A stretch of DNA of 64,000 nucleotides, from contig NZ_JAYTLQ010000050.1 in assembly GCF_043729335.1 (NCBI RefSeq), forward strand, positions 1 to 64,000, read 5' to 3'. Below are positions 1 through 8,768 of the stretch, piece after piece. This DNA comes from Crenothrix sp043729335 (GTDB taxonomy: Bacteria > Pseudomonadota > Gammaproteobacteria > Methylococcales > Methylomonadaceae). The notes beneath the pieces were generated by a model, which was not told the DNA's origin, did not search any database, and saw only the letters and a program-made list of their open reading frames with translations. Position numbers and translations under genes: made by a program. The first letter of the stretch is position 1. Each line of letters begins with the position of its first letter.

Positions 1-103
1 CGTCCTGAGCTTGTCGAAGGACTTGTGGTTCATGGTTCGACAAGCTCACCACGAACGGTTTTTTAAATTTATACCTGTCAAAATAAAATTGACTGAATAC
101 TAG
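1..103. repeat. Dispersed palindromic repeat with 57-nt extended tail
   Basis: The first 58 bases hold the palindromic core used throughout the window (GTTCATGG and CCACGAAC arms around a TTCGACAAGCTC loop). Bases 47-103 form a longer unit that recurs at 29646-29702 with about 55 of 57 bases identical. Its end supplies the TAG stop codon of the neighbouring VOC gene on the minus strand (bases 100-102). Confidence 0.8.
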
Positions 104-507
104 TTTTGATTAATTGCCCCAGGTTCCATATAAATCAACTCCCAAATATGACCATCCAAATCTTGAAAGCCATGCGCATACATAAACCCATGGTCTTGCG
201 GTTCGTTATAAGTTGTGCCGCCAGCAGACACAGCCATGCGTACCATGTCATCGACATCTGCGCGGCTTTCACACGATAAACAAATTAGCACTTCTGTGCT
301 CTTGGTAGCGTCGCAAATAGCCTTTGGGGTAAACGTCTGGAATTTGGCTTCAGTCAACAGCATGACAAAAATATAATCACTCACAATCATGCAAGTTGCT
401 GTCTCGTCGGTAAACTGGGCATTAAATTCATAACCCAGCTGTGTAAAAAATTCGATAGCTTGATCAAGATTTTTTACCGGCAGATTCACAAAAATTTTGG
501 TGGACAT
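100..507 (-). CDS. VOC (glyoxalase/bleomycin resistance) family protein
   Basis: The 135-residue protein has the vicinal oxygen chelate layout: an N-terminal strand followed by a helix with QAIEFFTQLGY, and a C-terminal DLDGHIWEL motif near residues 116-124, as in small dimeric glyoxalase-like proteins. Family members bind a metal or a hydrophobic ligand; the substrate cannot be read from the sequence. The ATG has a good Shine-Dalgarno (AAGGAA) placed in the 9-nt gap after the second VOC gene, so the two are very probably co-transcribed. The stop codon lies inside a dispersed repeat, so the original 3' end may have been altered. Confidence 0.85.
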   Translation of the reverse strand: MSTKIFVNLPVKNLDQAIEFFTQLGYEFNAQFTDETATCMIVSDYIFVMLLTEAKFQTFTPKAICDATKSTEVLICLSCESRADVDDMVRMAVSAGGTTYNEPQDHGFMYAHGFQDLDGHIWELIYMEPGAINQN

Positions 508-516
508 ACAGGTTCC

Positions 517-909
517 TTAATCAGCTTGGGGTAGATAAGTAATGATATTAATCATCGCCCCTTGTGGATCCTGTAGCACGCAAAAACGTCCAACGTCGGG
601 AATATCGTGTGGGCCAAGACACAGTTTTCCACCCATTTCAACGGCGAGTTTGGCGGTAGCATCTACATCATCTACGGTAACATACACCCCCCAAGCCGGT
701 GGCATACCTTGAGTTTGTGGTGGAATAGCCATCATGCCACCAATCTGTTCGCCAGCGCATTTTAGTAACGTGTATTCCATGCCGGGCATAGGTGCGGTTT
801 CTAGCGTCCAGTTGAAAAGTTTGCTGTAAAAGCGTTTGGCATCTACGGTATCGGTAGTCAGCAACTCGCACCAACTGAACGCGCCATGTTGTTTATATTT
901 TGTATCCAT
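517..909 (-). CDS. VOC family protein (second copy in the operon)
   Basis: A 130-residue VOC protein. The N-terminal GAFSWCELLTTDTVDAKRFY and the C-terminal LQDPQGAMINI motif match the subgroup annotated as glyoxalase or 27 kDa antigen-like proteins. It starts at an ATG preceded by AGGAGA seven bases upstream and is the first gene of a two-gene minus-strand unit. It differs clearly from the downstream VOC gene, so the pair is not a recent duplication. Ligand unknown. Confidence 0.85.
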   Translation of the reverse strand: MDTKYKQHGAFSWCELLTTDTVDAKRFYSKLFNWTLETAPMPGMEYTLLKCAGEQIGGMMAIPPQTQGMPPAWGVYVTVDDVDATAKLAVEMGGKLCLGPHDIPDVGRFCVLQDPQGAMINIITYLPQAD

Positions 910-1063
910 GACATTCTCCTGAACTCAGCGTAGGGGAACTGTCCGGTATGGGTTTATTCATGAATGTTCTCCGGATTAAAGTTTAAGGTCACACTACATG
1001 CGGGCAGGAAATTTATTATCTGTCTGTATCCAGTTACCTGCTGTGAAACTTATTTTAAAGTTG

Positions 1064-1675
1064 CTAATGGATTAGCCCTTCGGCCTTCATGGTTTGTTGT
1101 ACTGCGGATCGATCTTCTATGCGTCGCATGTAGTCTTGTAGTTTGGGCCATTTTCCAAGATCAATTTTAAACTTACGACTCCAATTAAGGACGGTAAATA
1201 AATACGCATCCGCCACGCTAAATTGTTCACCCATCAGGTAAGGGTTTCCGTTGAGTTGTTCCGACAAATAATCAAAACGTTTAGCCAGCTGGCTTACTTG
1301 ATGCTCCCGCCACTCTGGTGTAATTTTGGGATTAAACAAAGGCGCAAACTGTTTGTGGATTTCTGAAGAGATAAAGTTCAACCACTCCGTTAAACGATAT
1401 CGTTGCTCCATTTTTCCAGCTTTCAACGCTAATCCGGACTCAGGTTTTTGATCGGCAAGATACTGAAGTATGGTGGCAACTTCGGTTAAAATTTCGCCAT
1501 CATCAAGTTGCAGGGCTGGCACATAGCCTTTAGGATTAATGGTCATGAAGTCTTCTTCACTTGCGGTGTGTTTATTAACCAGATCCACGCTTTCCAAATC
1601 AAAGTCATAGCCTGCTTCCATCAATATGATATGCGGAGCCATGGAACAGGCTCCCGGTGTAAAATATAATTTCAT
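1064..1675 (-). CDS. Glutathione S-transferase family protein
   Basis: A 203-residue cytosolic GST. The N-terminal thioredoxin-like half begins MKLYFTPGACSMAPHI, typical of bacterial beta-class GSTs in which the SxxPH segment carries the catalytic Ser/Cys region. The conserved GYVPAL turn with cis-proline lies near residue 52, followed by an all-helical C-terminal half with the VADAYLF signature. The reading frame is open eight codons further upstream, but this ATG is preceded by AGGAGACACATC and matches the family start. The likely role is glutathione-dependent detoxification. Confidence 0.9.
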   Translation of the reverse strand: MKLYFTPGACSMAPHIILMEAGYDFDLESVDLVNKHTASEEDFMTINPKGYVPALQLDDGEILTEVATILQYLADQKPESGLALKAGKMEQRYRLTEWLNFISSEIHKQFAPLFNPKITPEWREHQVSQLAKRFDYLSEQLNGNPYLMGEQFSVADAYLFTVLNWSRKFKIDLGKWPKLQDYMRRIEDRSAVQQTMKAEGLIH

Positions 1676-2075
1676 GATGTGTCTCCTGTTTTTAAGCAAT
1701 TATCATTTTCAATTTTTTGTTTTGACGAGATATTTTTTGTCCTTACATGATGATTAATTATCTCGGTAGGGATGGGTTCGTCAATTGGAAAATGCTTTTA
1801 CTTCGGAAAGGTGGTTTTAACGTTGCTAAAGCGCAAGTGCTGTAAGTTATATTTGAAGCAGATGTAATGGAGAGCTACTTTTTTTCATTTAGGCTAAAAG
1901 TACAATTATTTAGCTTAATTGTCTGTACGTTGACCCACATAACGGACTAATGGGAGGATTGAAGTGGTGCGGGCGGTTAAAAAGATAGCTGTCAATCTTT
2001 ATTAATGAAAAGATATGAATTACTGGGTTTTTTGGGCAACTTTTAAATTTAAAGCCGCTGTTTTCCTAGTATTTC
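1676..2075. other. Intergenic stretch, no gene recognised
   Basis: About 400 bases of AT-rich sequence between two minus-strand genes. It should hold the promoter of the GST gene near its left edge, but no convincing promoter, terminator, RNA or coding sequence stands out. Confidence 0.5.
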
Positions 2076-2711
2076 TTAATCCAAAATCCCTCTCATCTGC
2101 AAAACAAAGCCTTTCAATAAAGGCTCTCCTGAAACTTCGGCTGGATTATCCAGTACCTGAACTAGCGTATTTTGCTGATAAACATAAACCTTCTTGTCTT
2201 TAACATCAATCAGCCAACCTAGCACTGCACCATTTTCGATATATTCTTTCATCTTGTCTTGCAACTTGGCTAATAAATCCGATTCCGAACGAAGTTCCAC
2301 GACAAAATCAGGGCAAATCGGCGCAAATTTTTTACGTTGTTCCGCTGCAATAGCATTCCATTTCTCTAGCTTAATCCACGACAAATCCGGTGAACGTTTG
2401 GCACCATTGGGCAACACAAACCCAGTGGAAGAATCAAAACCTTTTCCGGTTCCATCTTGTCTTACCCAAATGCCAAAATCTGCAATTAAATCAAAATTGA
2501 TACCGCCCGTTTCGCTGCCAGTAGGTGACATAATGCTTATTTCTCCAAACTTATCCATTTCAATCCGTAAATCTGTGTGCTGCTGACAGAAATAAAAAAA
2601 ATCGTCGTCGTTCATGGGTTTTAGCAGATTGCCAAAATCAATTTCTAATGGCTCGGAAGGATAAATAAAAAGTTTGGAATTTCTATTTTCAGGGGCGATA
2701 GTTGCAACCAT
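2076..2711 (-). CDS. Uma2 family (DUF820) PD-(D/E)XK protein, copy 1
   Basis: A 211-residue Uma2 family protein. The segment with SPDLSWIKLEKW and PICPDFVVELRSESD (residues about 107-145) carries the PD...VELxS core of this restriction-endonuclease-like fold. The family is widespread and expanded in cyanobacteria and some proteobacteria, and its cellular role is not established. It stands alone, and a 29-bp palindrome follows its 5' end. The other three copies in the window share only the fold core, so these are not recent tandem duplications. Confidence 0.85.
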   Translation of the reverse strand: MVATIAPENRNSKLFIYPSEPLEIDFGNLLKPMNDDDFFYFCQQHTDLRIEMDKFGEISIMSPTGSETGGINFDLIADFGIWVRQDGTGKGFDSSTGFVLPNGAKRSPDLSWIKLEKWNAIAAEQRKKFAPICPDFVVELRSESDLLAKLQDKMKEYIENGAVLGWLIDVKDKKVYVYQQNTLVQVLDNPAEVSGEPLLKGFVLQMRGILD

Positions 2712-2727
2712 AAAAACCTCTTTTGAA

Positions 2728-2756
2728 TGTAGAGACGCAACAATTGCGTCTCTACA
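2728..2756. repeat. Palindromic repeat GTAGAGACGCAA/TTGCGTCTCTAC
   Basis: A 13-bp perfect inverted repeat (TGTAGAGACGCAA and its complement) with a 3-base spacer, between two minus-strand genes. The same arm recurs at 19930-19957 and, degenerate, at 44135-44163. It could form a hairpin in RNA or act as a REP-like element. Confidence 0.8.
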
Positions 2757-2795
2757 GGTGCATGGGGAATTATACGTTCAGCAAGCCGTTAAAAC

Positions 2796-4463
2796 TCAAC
2801 CTGCCAACTTCTTATACTTCAAACGATGTGGCGTATCCGCATCGCTGCCCAAACGACGATGCCTATCGGCTTCGTAATCTTCATAATTGCCTTCAAACCA
2901 CACTACATTGCTGTCGCCTTCAAATGCCAGAATATGCGTGGCAATCCTATCCAGAAACCAGCGATCATGCGAAATAACCACCGCGCAACCCGGAAAAGCT
3001 AATAGCGCATCTTCCAAAGCCCGCAGGGTTTCCACGTCCAGATCGTTAGTGGGTTCATCAAGTAACAGCACGTTGCCGCCGGTTTTTAGCAATTTGGCCA
3101 AATGCACACGGTTACGTTCACCACCAGACAACTCACCAATACGTTTTTGCTGGTCGCCACCTTTAAAATTAAAGCGGCCCAAATAAGCTCGCGACGGTGT
3201 TTCATACTTGCCAACGGTAATCATATCAAGGCCGTCAGACACTTCTTCCCAGACGGTCTTCTTGGCATCCATATCGTCACGAAGCTGGTCAACATAAGAC
3301 ATTTCTACTGTTTGGCCGATGGTTAACGTACCAGAATCAGGCTTTTCAAGGCCTGCCATCATACGGAACAATGTAGTTTTACCCGCACCATTTGGGCCGA
3401 TAATACCGACGATACCGCCGGGTGGCAGCTTAAAGTTCAAATTGTTAATCAGCAGTTTATCGCCGAAACCTTTGCAGATGTTTTCTGCTTCAAACACCAC
3501 ATCGCCTAAACGTGGCCCAGGTGGAATATAAATTTCCTGGGTTTCGTTACGCTTTTGCACATCGACGGATGATAGCTCTTCAAACTTGGATAATCGTGCC
3601 TTACTTTTGGCATGGCGGCCTTTAGGGTTGGAACGTACCCATTCCAGCTCGGCTTTCATGGCTTTTTGGCGGTTGGTCTCCTGTTTTTCTTCCAATAATA
3701 AACGGGCGCTTTTTTGTTCTAGCCAACTGGAGTAATTGCCTTCCCACGGAATGCCCGATCCTCTGTCCAGTTCCAAAATCCAACCCGCGACATTATCTAA
3801 AAAGTAACGGTCATGGGTGACGGCAACCACGGTACCCGGATAATCATGTAAAAATCGTTCCAGCCAAGCCACCGATTCGGCATCCAGATGGTTGGTGGGT
3901 TCATCCAGTAACAGCATATCAGGATTGGACAGCAGCAAGCGGCACAGCGCCACACGGCGTTTTTCGCCTCCTGATAACTTAGTGACATCGGCATCCCAAT
4001 CCGGTAAGCGCAGGGCATCCGCGGCTACCTCCAAACGTCGATCTAAGTTATGGCCATCGCAGGCATTAATAATATCTTCCAGCCGCGCTTGTTCTGCCGC
4101 CAGCTTATCAAAATCAGCTTCTGGATCTGCATAAGCCTGATAGACGGCATCCAGTTCTTCCAACGCCGCTTTAATATGGGAGACGGCCTCTTCAACATTA
4201 CCACGCACGCTTTTGTCAGCATCAAGCTGTGGCTCTTGGGATAAATAACCAATATTGATGCCCTTCAGCGGTATCGCTTCGCCTTCGATTTCCTTATCAA
4301 TACCCGCCATAATCTTTAGCAAGGTAGATTTTCCTGAGCCGTTTAAACCCAGCACACCAATTTTTGCGCCAGGGTAAAAAGACAGGGAAATATCTTTCAG
4401 GATATATTTTTTAGGAGGGACGATTTTACCGACCCGATTCATGGAATAGATGTATTGCGCCAT
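2796..4463 (-). CDS. ettA: Energy-dependent translational throttle protein EttA (ABC-F)
   Basis: A 555-residue ABC-F ATPase with two nucleotide-binding domains and no membrane segments. The first Walker A is GLNGSGKST (about residue 39) with signature LSGGEKRR; the second is GPNGAGKTT with LSGGERNR; both Walker B ends read LLLDEPTN. The N-terminus MAQYIYSMNRVGK and the length match EttA, which binds the ribosomal E site and gates the first translation step according to ATP/ADP. The charged linker between domains (QKAMKAELEWVRSNPKGR) is the P-site tRNA interaction motif region. No strong Shine-Dalgarno precedes the ATG. It is probably monocistronic. Confidence 0.95.
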   Translation of the reverse strand: MAQYIYSMNRVGKIVPPKKYILKDISLSFYPGAKIGVLGLNGSGKSTLLKIMAGIDKEIEGEAIPLKGINIGYLSQEPQLDADKSVRGNVEEAVSHIKAALEELDAVYQAYADPEADFDKLAAEQARLEDIINACDGHNLDRRLEVAADALRLPDWDADVTKLSGGEKRRVALCRLLLSNPDMLLLDEPTNHLDAESVAWLERFLHDYPGTVVAVTHDRYFLDNVAGWILELDRGSGIPWEGNYSSWLEQKSARLLLEEKQETNRQKAMKAELEWVRSNPKGRHAKSKARLSKFEELSSVDVQKRNETQEIYIPPGPRLGDVVFEAENICKGFGDKLLINNLNFKLPPGGIVGIIGPNGAGKTTLFRMMAGLEKPDSGTLTIGQTVEMSYVDQLRDDMDAKKTVWEEVSDGLDMITVGKYETPSRAYLGRFNFKGGDQQKRIGELSGGERNRVHLAKLLKTGGNVLLLDEPTNDLDVETLRALEDALLAFPGCAVVISHDRWFLDRIATHILAFEGDSNVVWFEGNYEDYEADRHRRLGSDADTPHRLKYKKLAG

Positions 4464-5013
4464 AGTTATGTTTTAGCTCAAGGTTGAAAAAATAGTGCAA
4501 CAAAAGGTTTAAGGACAGGAACCTAAATCTGCTATCCTCAATTGAATGATATTGCTTAGGCAATACCCTTATTATTCCACGTTATGGGTTGATTATTAAT
4601 AGTTATGATAACGGTACGGCAAACTTTGTACACTCAATTTAAAAGCTATTCGACCAAAAAATTAAATCAGGTAATCTTCATTTGCATCGCAGCCAATGAG
4701 GTGATATGGTCAAACGTCAGTGACGGACAAGCCGAGCGCGGCATGGCGTTTGAATATACGTATGCCAATAATTCAAGGCGACTTAGTCCTAGGGCTAGTT
4801 AACTGCGATTTATAATTGACCGCTACTGAAAATAACCGGCTGTTAAAGTAAAAAATGCACCATTATATTTATGGGAGTATTGACATAAAGTGAAAAAATA
4901 ATAACGTAAATCGTAAATTATACTATGATTAAATATGCTTTCTTTACATTGAAAGCGGCTTCGATTAAGGCTTATTGGTTTTATTGGCTGTCTATTTAAA
5001 CAAGGGGAATATT
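4464..5013. other. Divergent intergenic region between ettA and aqpZ
   Basis: About 550 bases separate the divergent ettA and aqpZ genes and must contain both promoters. A 65-codon frame at 4605-4802 shows no recognisable protein features or ribosome-binding site and was not called. A small hairpin (TATTGC-TTAG-GCAATA) lies near 4550. Confidence 0.5.
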
Positions 5014-5703
5014 ATGAAACAAGGCTTTGCTGAATTTTTTGGAACATTTTGGTTGGTGTTGGGTGGTTGTGGCAGTGCGGTACTGGCTGCGGCCTTTCCG
5101 GATGTGGGTATTGGTTTGCTAGGCGTATCTTTTGCTTTTGGCTTAACGGTTTTAACCATGGCATTTGCAATAGGGCATATTTCGGGCTGTCACCTGAATC
5201 CAGCTGTTTCGATTGGCCTTTGGATGGCAGGACGTTTCCCAGCCAATAAGTTGTTACCGTATATTACTGCTCAAGTTTTTGGCGCTATTGCCGGGGCAGG
5301 GGTGTTATATCTTATTGCTAGCGGCAAAGCGGATTTTAGTTTGGCCAATGGTTTTGCCTCTAATGGATACGGCATTCATTCGCCGGGCGGCTACTCCATG
5401 TTTTCGGCTTTGGTGACTGAAGTGGTTATGACCATGATGTTTTTGCTGATAATTTTGGGTTCTACCGATAGCCGCGCACCACAAGGTTTAGCGCCTATTG
5501 CCATAGGTTTGGGCTTAACATTAATTCACTTAATCAGCATTCCTGTTACCAACACCTCGGTAAATCCTGCCAGAAGCTTAGGCGTTGCTGTCTATGTAGG
5601 GGACTGGGCGATGGCGCAGGTATGGTTGTTTTGGGTTGCACCCATTTTGGGCGCTATGTTGGGTGCAGTCGTCTACAAATTTATTAGCACACCCGATGAA
5701 TGA
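5014..5703 (+). CDS. aqpZ: Aquaporin Z, water channel
   Basis: A 229-residue inner-membrane MIP protein with six predicted membrane helices and the two pore NPA boxes (HLNPAVS near residue 62 and SVNPARS near residue 184). Many stretches match E. coli AqpZ, for example FGTFWLVLGGCGSAVLAAAF and LTLIHLISIPVTNTSVNP. The selectivity-filter His, Thr and Arg of AqpZ are conserved, so a water-selective channel is expected rather than a glycerol facilitator. An unusual Cys replaces the second Gly in GHISGGH just before the first NPA. The chosen ATG follows AAGGGGA and aligns with the family start, although the frame opens 13 codons earlier. Confidence 0.95.
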   Translation: MKQGFAEFFGTFWLVLGGCGSAVLAAAFPDVGIGLLGVSFAFGLTVLTMAFAIGHISGCHLNPAVSIGLWMAGRFPANKLLPYITAQVFGAIAGAGVLYLIASGKADFSLANGFASNGYGIHSPGGYSMFSALVTEVVMTMMFLLIILGSTDSRAPQGLAPIAIGLGLTLIHLISIPVTNTSVNPARSLGVAVYVGDWAMAQVWLFWVAPILGAMLGAVVYKFISTPDE

Positions 5704-5746
5704 TGGGTTTTGACGGCAACATGTTGTAAGGCTGGACAATTTTAAA

Positions 5747-5820
5747 AACCGTTCGTGCCCAAAGGGCATAAATAGTGAGCCATTCGACAAGCTCATGAGA
5801 GCCTTGTCGAACCATGAACC
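5747..5820. repeat. Dispersed palindromic repeat (inverted relative of 56294-56368)
   Basis: The 74-base unit contains the sub-sequences GCCCAAAGGGCATAA and GACAAGCTCATGAG. Its reverse complement is almost identical to the unit at 56294-56368. It lies between aqpZ and the YidB-LysM gene. Confidence 0.8.
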
Positions 5821-6010
5821 ATATGCCTGACAACTCAGCGCGTACGAATGTCCCGCTTTACGAGCATAGCTACATTTTAATAGTGTAAAAAAATCTTGAT
5901 ATAGCGGTAATTTTAGCGACACAAACCATAGGGTTTGCTATATCATGCGATCTAGGGCAGCACAAGTCTGGCCTTGTTGATTTAATTTCAACTGATTAGG
6001 AGAAAAAACG

Positions 6011-6745
6011 ATGAGTTTATTAAGTAGTCTGGCACAAGTTGCTGTACAAAGTGCGCTGGGTGGAAATGGACAAAGCCAAACTCAAAATCTAGTAGCGGGT
6101 GTACTAGGCATGTTACAAAATTCTAATACCGGTGGCTTATCGGGTTTGGTAGAAAAATTTCAAAAATCTGGATTAGGTGATGTTGCGGCATCTTGGGTGG
6201 GCGGCGGTGAAAACAAACCGGTCAGTCCCGATCAAGTGGTAGCGGCGCTGGGTCAGGATCAGGTTAACGATCTTGCCAAACAAGCCGGCATTCCAGAAGA
6301 GAAAGGCGCAGAAGTGCTGTCACAAGTTTTACCTTCGGTGGTTAATGAAGTAACGCCTGATGGTGAAGTGCCTGAGCCCCATCATTTGGGAACTTTATCT
6401 AAGGTTATATTAGGGGGTCTTGGTGCCGTAGGTGTAGCTATGGCTGCTAAAGCGGCGGCATCGGCGTATAACAATCGTGATCAGGGGGATTCTGAAAGTG
6501 CTGATAACACGGCAATTTCGGATTCCGGCTCTTCTTCTATAGGAATGGCTCCAGATAATGCCTCTGCTGCACCCGCAGCTGCCGCTAACAGAACCTATAC
6601 GGTTGTTTCGGGCGATTCTTTATCTAAAATAGCCAAGCATATGTACGGTGATGGTAATCATTGGATGCAAATTTTTGAAGCTAACCGCGATAAACTCAGC
6701 GATCCTGATCGTATTTCTCCAGGACAAGTACTGCGCATTCCGTAA
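6011..6745 (+). CDS. YidB-like (DUF937) protein with C-terminal LysM domain
   Basis: A 244-residue two-domain protein. Residues about 1-115 form a YidB/DUF937-type helical domain, with a Gly- and Gln-rich start and the VSPDQVVAALGQDQV segment. A short hydrophobic stretch (about 130-152) and a low-complexity Ser/Ala linker follow. Residues about 195-244 are a LysM domain, with YTVVSGDSLSKIAKHMYGD and the closing PGQVLRIP. LysM binds peptidoglycan or related glycans. E. coli has YidB and a LysM protein (YgaU) as separate proteins; here both modules are fused. There is no classical signal peptide, so its compartment is uncertain. A Shine-Dalgarno (AGGAG) precedes the ATG and a hairpin terminator follows the gene. 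Confidence 0.85.
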   Translation: MSLLSSLAQVAVQSALGGNGQSQTQNLVAGVLGMLQNSNTGGLSGLVEKFQKSGLGDVAASWVGGGENKPVSPDQVVAALGQDQVNDLAKQAGIPEEKGAEVLSQVLPSVVNEVTPDGEVPEPHHLGTLSKVILGGLGAVGVAMAAKAAASAYNNRDQGDSESADNTAISDSGSSSIGMAPDNASAAPAAAANRTYTVVSGDSLSKIAKHMYGDGNHWMQIFEANRDKLSDPDRISPGQVLRIP

Positions 6746-6759
6746 GCTTTTTTAATGCT

Positions 6760-6798
6760 AACTGAGCCCATGATTGTTGTGGGTTCAGTTTAATTGTT
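6760..6798 (+). terminator. Rho-independent terminator-like hairpin
   Basis: Arms AACTGAGCCCA (6760-6770) and TGGGTTCAGTT (6780-6790) pair with one G-U and a 9-base loop, followed by a short T-rich stretch, 15 bases after the YidB-LysM stop codon. Confidence 0.65.
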
Positions 6799-7098
6799 TA
6801 TATATCTTAGTACCTGGTTTTAATCTGCCAAAGCTAACTCGATAACAGGGGATTTCTCTTCTATTAATATCATTCAAATTTTGAAACCCAGTTGCGCACC
6901 TACCAATTTAGACCGTGTTATTCCTTCCTGGCAAATTATCAAAATCCACCTCGCGTTTAAAGGCTATTTTTGCAGCAACTAATTGCTTGTCTTAAGGTCT
7001 GACAGATTTAGTTGTAGACGTCTATTAATTAAGTTTTTTAATAACACCAGCGTATTTGGCCTATAAAATAAATTATTTTAAACCCACTTAAGCACATT

Positions 7099-7569
7099 AT
7101 GAGAAAAATTCTAATTACGTTTTTGGCCATTTTTCTGATTTTTGAGGAATGGCTTTGGGATTTATTAAGCGCTTTTGGCCGCTGGTTAGTGGTATGGCTA
7201 AATCTCAGCCGAATTGAACAATGGCTCAGCCAAACTTCGCCCAATATCGCATTGCTAGCCTTTGGCATTCCGCTATTAATTGTCGCGCCTATTAATATCG
7301 TTGCCGTTATTATGCTGGCCAATGGTTTAATCTTGCAAGGCATTGCGCTTGAAATAACGGCCAAATTACTGGCGACCGTACTGGTTGCCAGAGTGTTTGC
7401 GTTAACCAAGCCACAGCTTTTAAGCTTTAAATTTTTTGAATCTATATACACGACTATTATGCGTTGGCTGGAATGGGCGCATCAAAAAATTGTCGAAACG
7501 CCTGTTTATGAGAAATTAAAGCACTATAAAGCTCAGGCTAAAGCAAAGTTTGCTATGTGGTTTAATTAA
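7099..7569 (+). CDS. Small integral membrane protein of unknown function
   Basis: A 156-residue protein that I do not recognise. It has an N-terminal hydrophobic segment (about 3-15), a Trp-rich stretch, two long hydrophobic segments (about 48-72 and 75-98), and a basic C-terminal tail rich in Lys and Tyr. It lies 20 bases before the first of two GTPase genes on the same strand, so the three probably form one transcription unit and may form a membrane-associated complex (inference). Confidence 0.65.
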   Translation: MRKILITFLAIFLIFEEWLWDLLSAFGRWLVVWLNLSRIEQWLSQTSPNIALLAFGIPLLIVAPINIVAVIMLANGLILQGIALEITAKLLATVLVARVFALTKPQLLSFKFFESIYTTIMRWLEWAHQKIVETPVYEKLKHYKAQAKAKFAMWFN

Positions 7570-7589
7570 TGGGAGCTCAATAAAATAAA

Positions 7590-8765
7590 ATGAAAATCAT
7601 CAGTGGGTGGACGTGGAAAAATTTAGGCACTGCGCTTTTTAGCCCAAAAGCAAAAGACGTTGATGCCAAAATAGACAACGTTAAGCAACGCTTGCCTGTT
7701 CCGGTATTTTGGTTGCTCGGCAAAACTCAATCCGGTAAAACCTCAATTATTAGAGCCTTAACCGGCAACGATGCCGCAGAAATTGGCAATGGCTTTCAGC
7801 CGTGCACCAAAAGATCACGGTTTTATGATTTTCCTTCAACCAGCCATCCCATGCTGCGCTTTTTAGATACGCGTGGCTTGGGTGAAACAGCTTATCAGCC
7901 GGATGAAGATTTAGCGTGGTGTGCCAATCAGGCACATTTATTAATCGTGGTAATGCGCGCTGTGGATATGAATCAATCCGAGGTTATTGATACTGTACTC
8001 AGCATTCATAAGCAGCATCCAAACTGGCCAATTATTGTGGTACAAACGGCCTTGCATGACGGTTATGCCAGTGATGCTGAGCATATTCAGCCTTACCCTT
8101 ATCAGCAAAAGCCATTCCCTGCGCAAGTTTCTTCGGCATTGGCACAAGTTTTATTGCACCAGCAAGACTGGTTTAAAGCACTGCCTGTGCATTTTGTGCC
8201 GGTTGATTTTACCTTGCCTGAAGATGGCTTTGAACCTGTCCATTATGGCTTGGATACCTTATGGGATGCCATTGAAAACGTGTTGCCTTTGGGAGCCATT
8301 GGTTTATTACGCGGAACTGAGCATCATAAAGCGTTGCTGGATTTTCATGCCAGAAAAGCCCATCCGCACCTGGTAGGTTATGCTTTTCTAAATGTAGCTT
8401 TAGGTGCCATTCCGCTGGCGGGCTTGCCTTTAGTATTGGCGGTGCAGGCAAAACTCTTCCTGAGCATTGCTTCTATTTATGGACTGGAATTAACCCGCAG
8501 GCTATACGCTGAATTTACCAGTCTTGTCGGCGTGAGTGTCGGTATGGGTTTATTAGGACGAGAATTGTTGAAATTGGTGCCGGTATACGGTTCCGCAGTA
8601 GCCGGGGTATATTCAGGCGCCATGACTTATGCGCTGGGCAAAGCTTTTTGCGTGTATTTATACAGCGTCAAACGCGGCGCTTTGCCTGATCACGCCGCGT
8701 TAAAACAAGCTTACGATGAGGCTTTCTTACACGCACGTCAGTTTCTTAAAAATAAGGAAAGCTAG
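7590..8765 (+). CDS. GTPase with C-terminal DUF697-like membrane domain
   Basis: A 391-residue protein with a TRAFAC-type G domain. The P-loop is GKTQSGKTS at residues 44-52 and the G3 motif is DTRG at 93-96. The usual NKxD is replaced by a QTALHDG segment, as in DUF697-linked GTPases. Residues about 255-345 are hydrophobic and Gly-rich, like the YcjF/DUF697 membrane domain. It starts 20 bases after the upstream membrane protein gene and ends 3 bases before the next GTPase. The family is thought to act in envelope or stress functions, but no substrate is defined. Confidence 0.85.
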   Translation: MKIISGWTWKNLGTALFSPKAKDVDAKIDNVKQRLPVPVFWLLGKTQSGKTSIIRALTGNDAAEIGNGFQPCTKRSRFYDFPSTSHPMLRFLDTRGLGETAYQPDEDLAWCANQAHLLIVVMRAVDMNQSEVIDTVLSIHKQHPNWPIIVVQTALHDGYASDAEHIQPYPYQQKPFPAQVSSALAQVLLHQQDWFKALPVHFVPVDFTLPEDGFEPVHYGLDTLWDAIENVLPLGAIGLLRGTEHHKALLDFHARKAHPHLVGYAFLNVALGAIPLAGLPLVLAVQAKLFLSIASIYGLELTRRLYAEFTSLVGVSVGMGLLGRELLKLVPVYGSAVAGVYSGAMTYALGKAFCVYLYSVKRGALPDHAALKQAYDEAFLHARQFLKNKES

Positions 8766-8768
8766 TTT

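Noticed and set aside
4605..4802. 65-codon frame between ettA and aqpZ
   Set aside because: No ribosome-binding site, no recognisable protein pattern, and it occupies the promoter region of two divergent genes.
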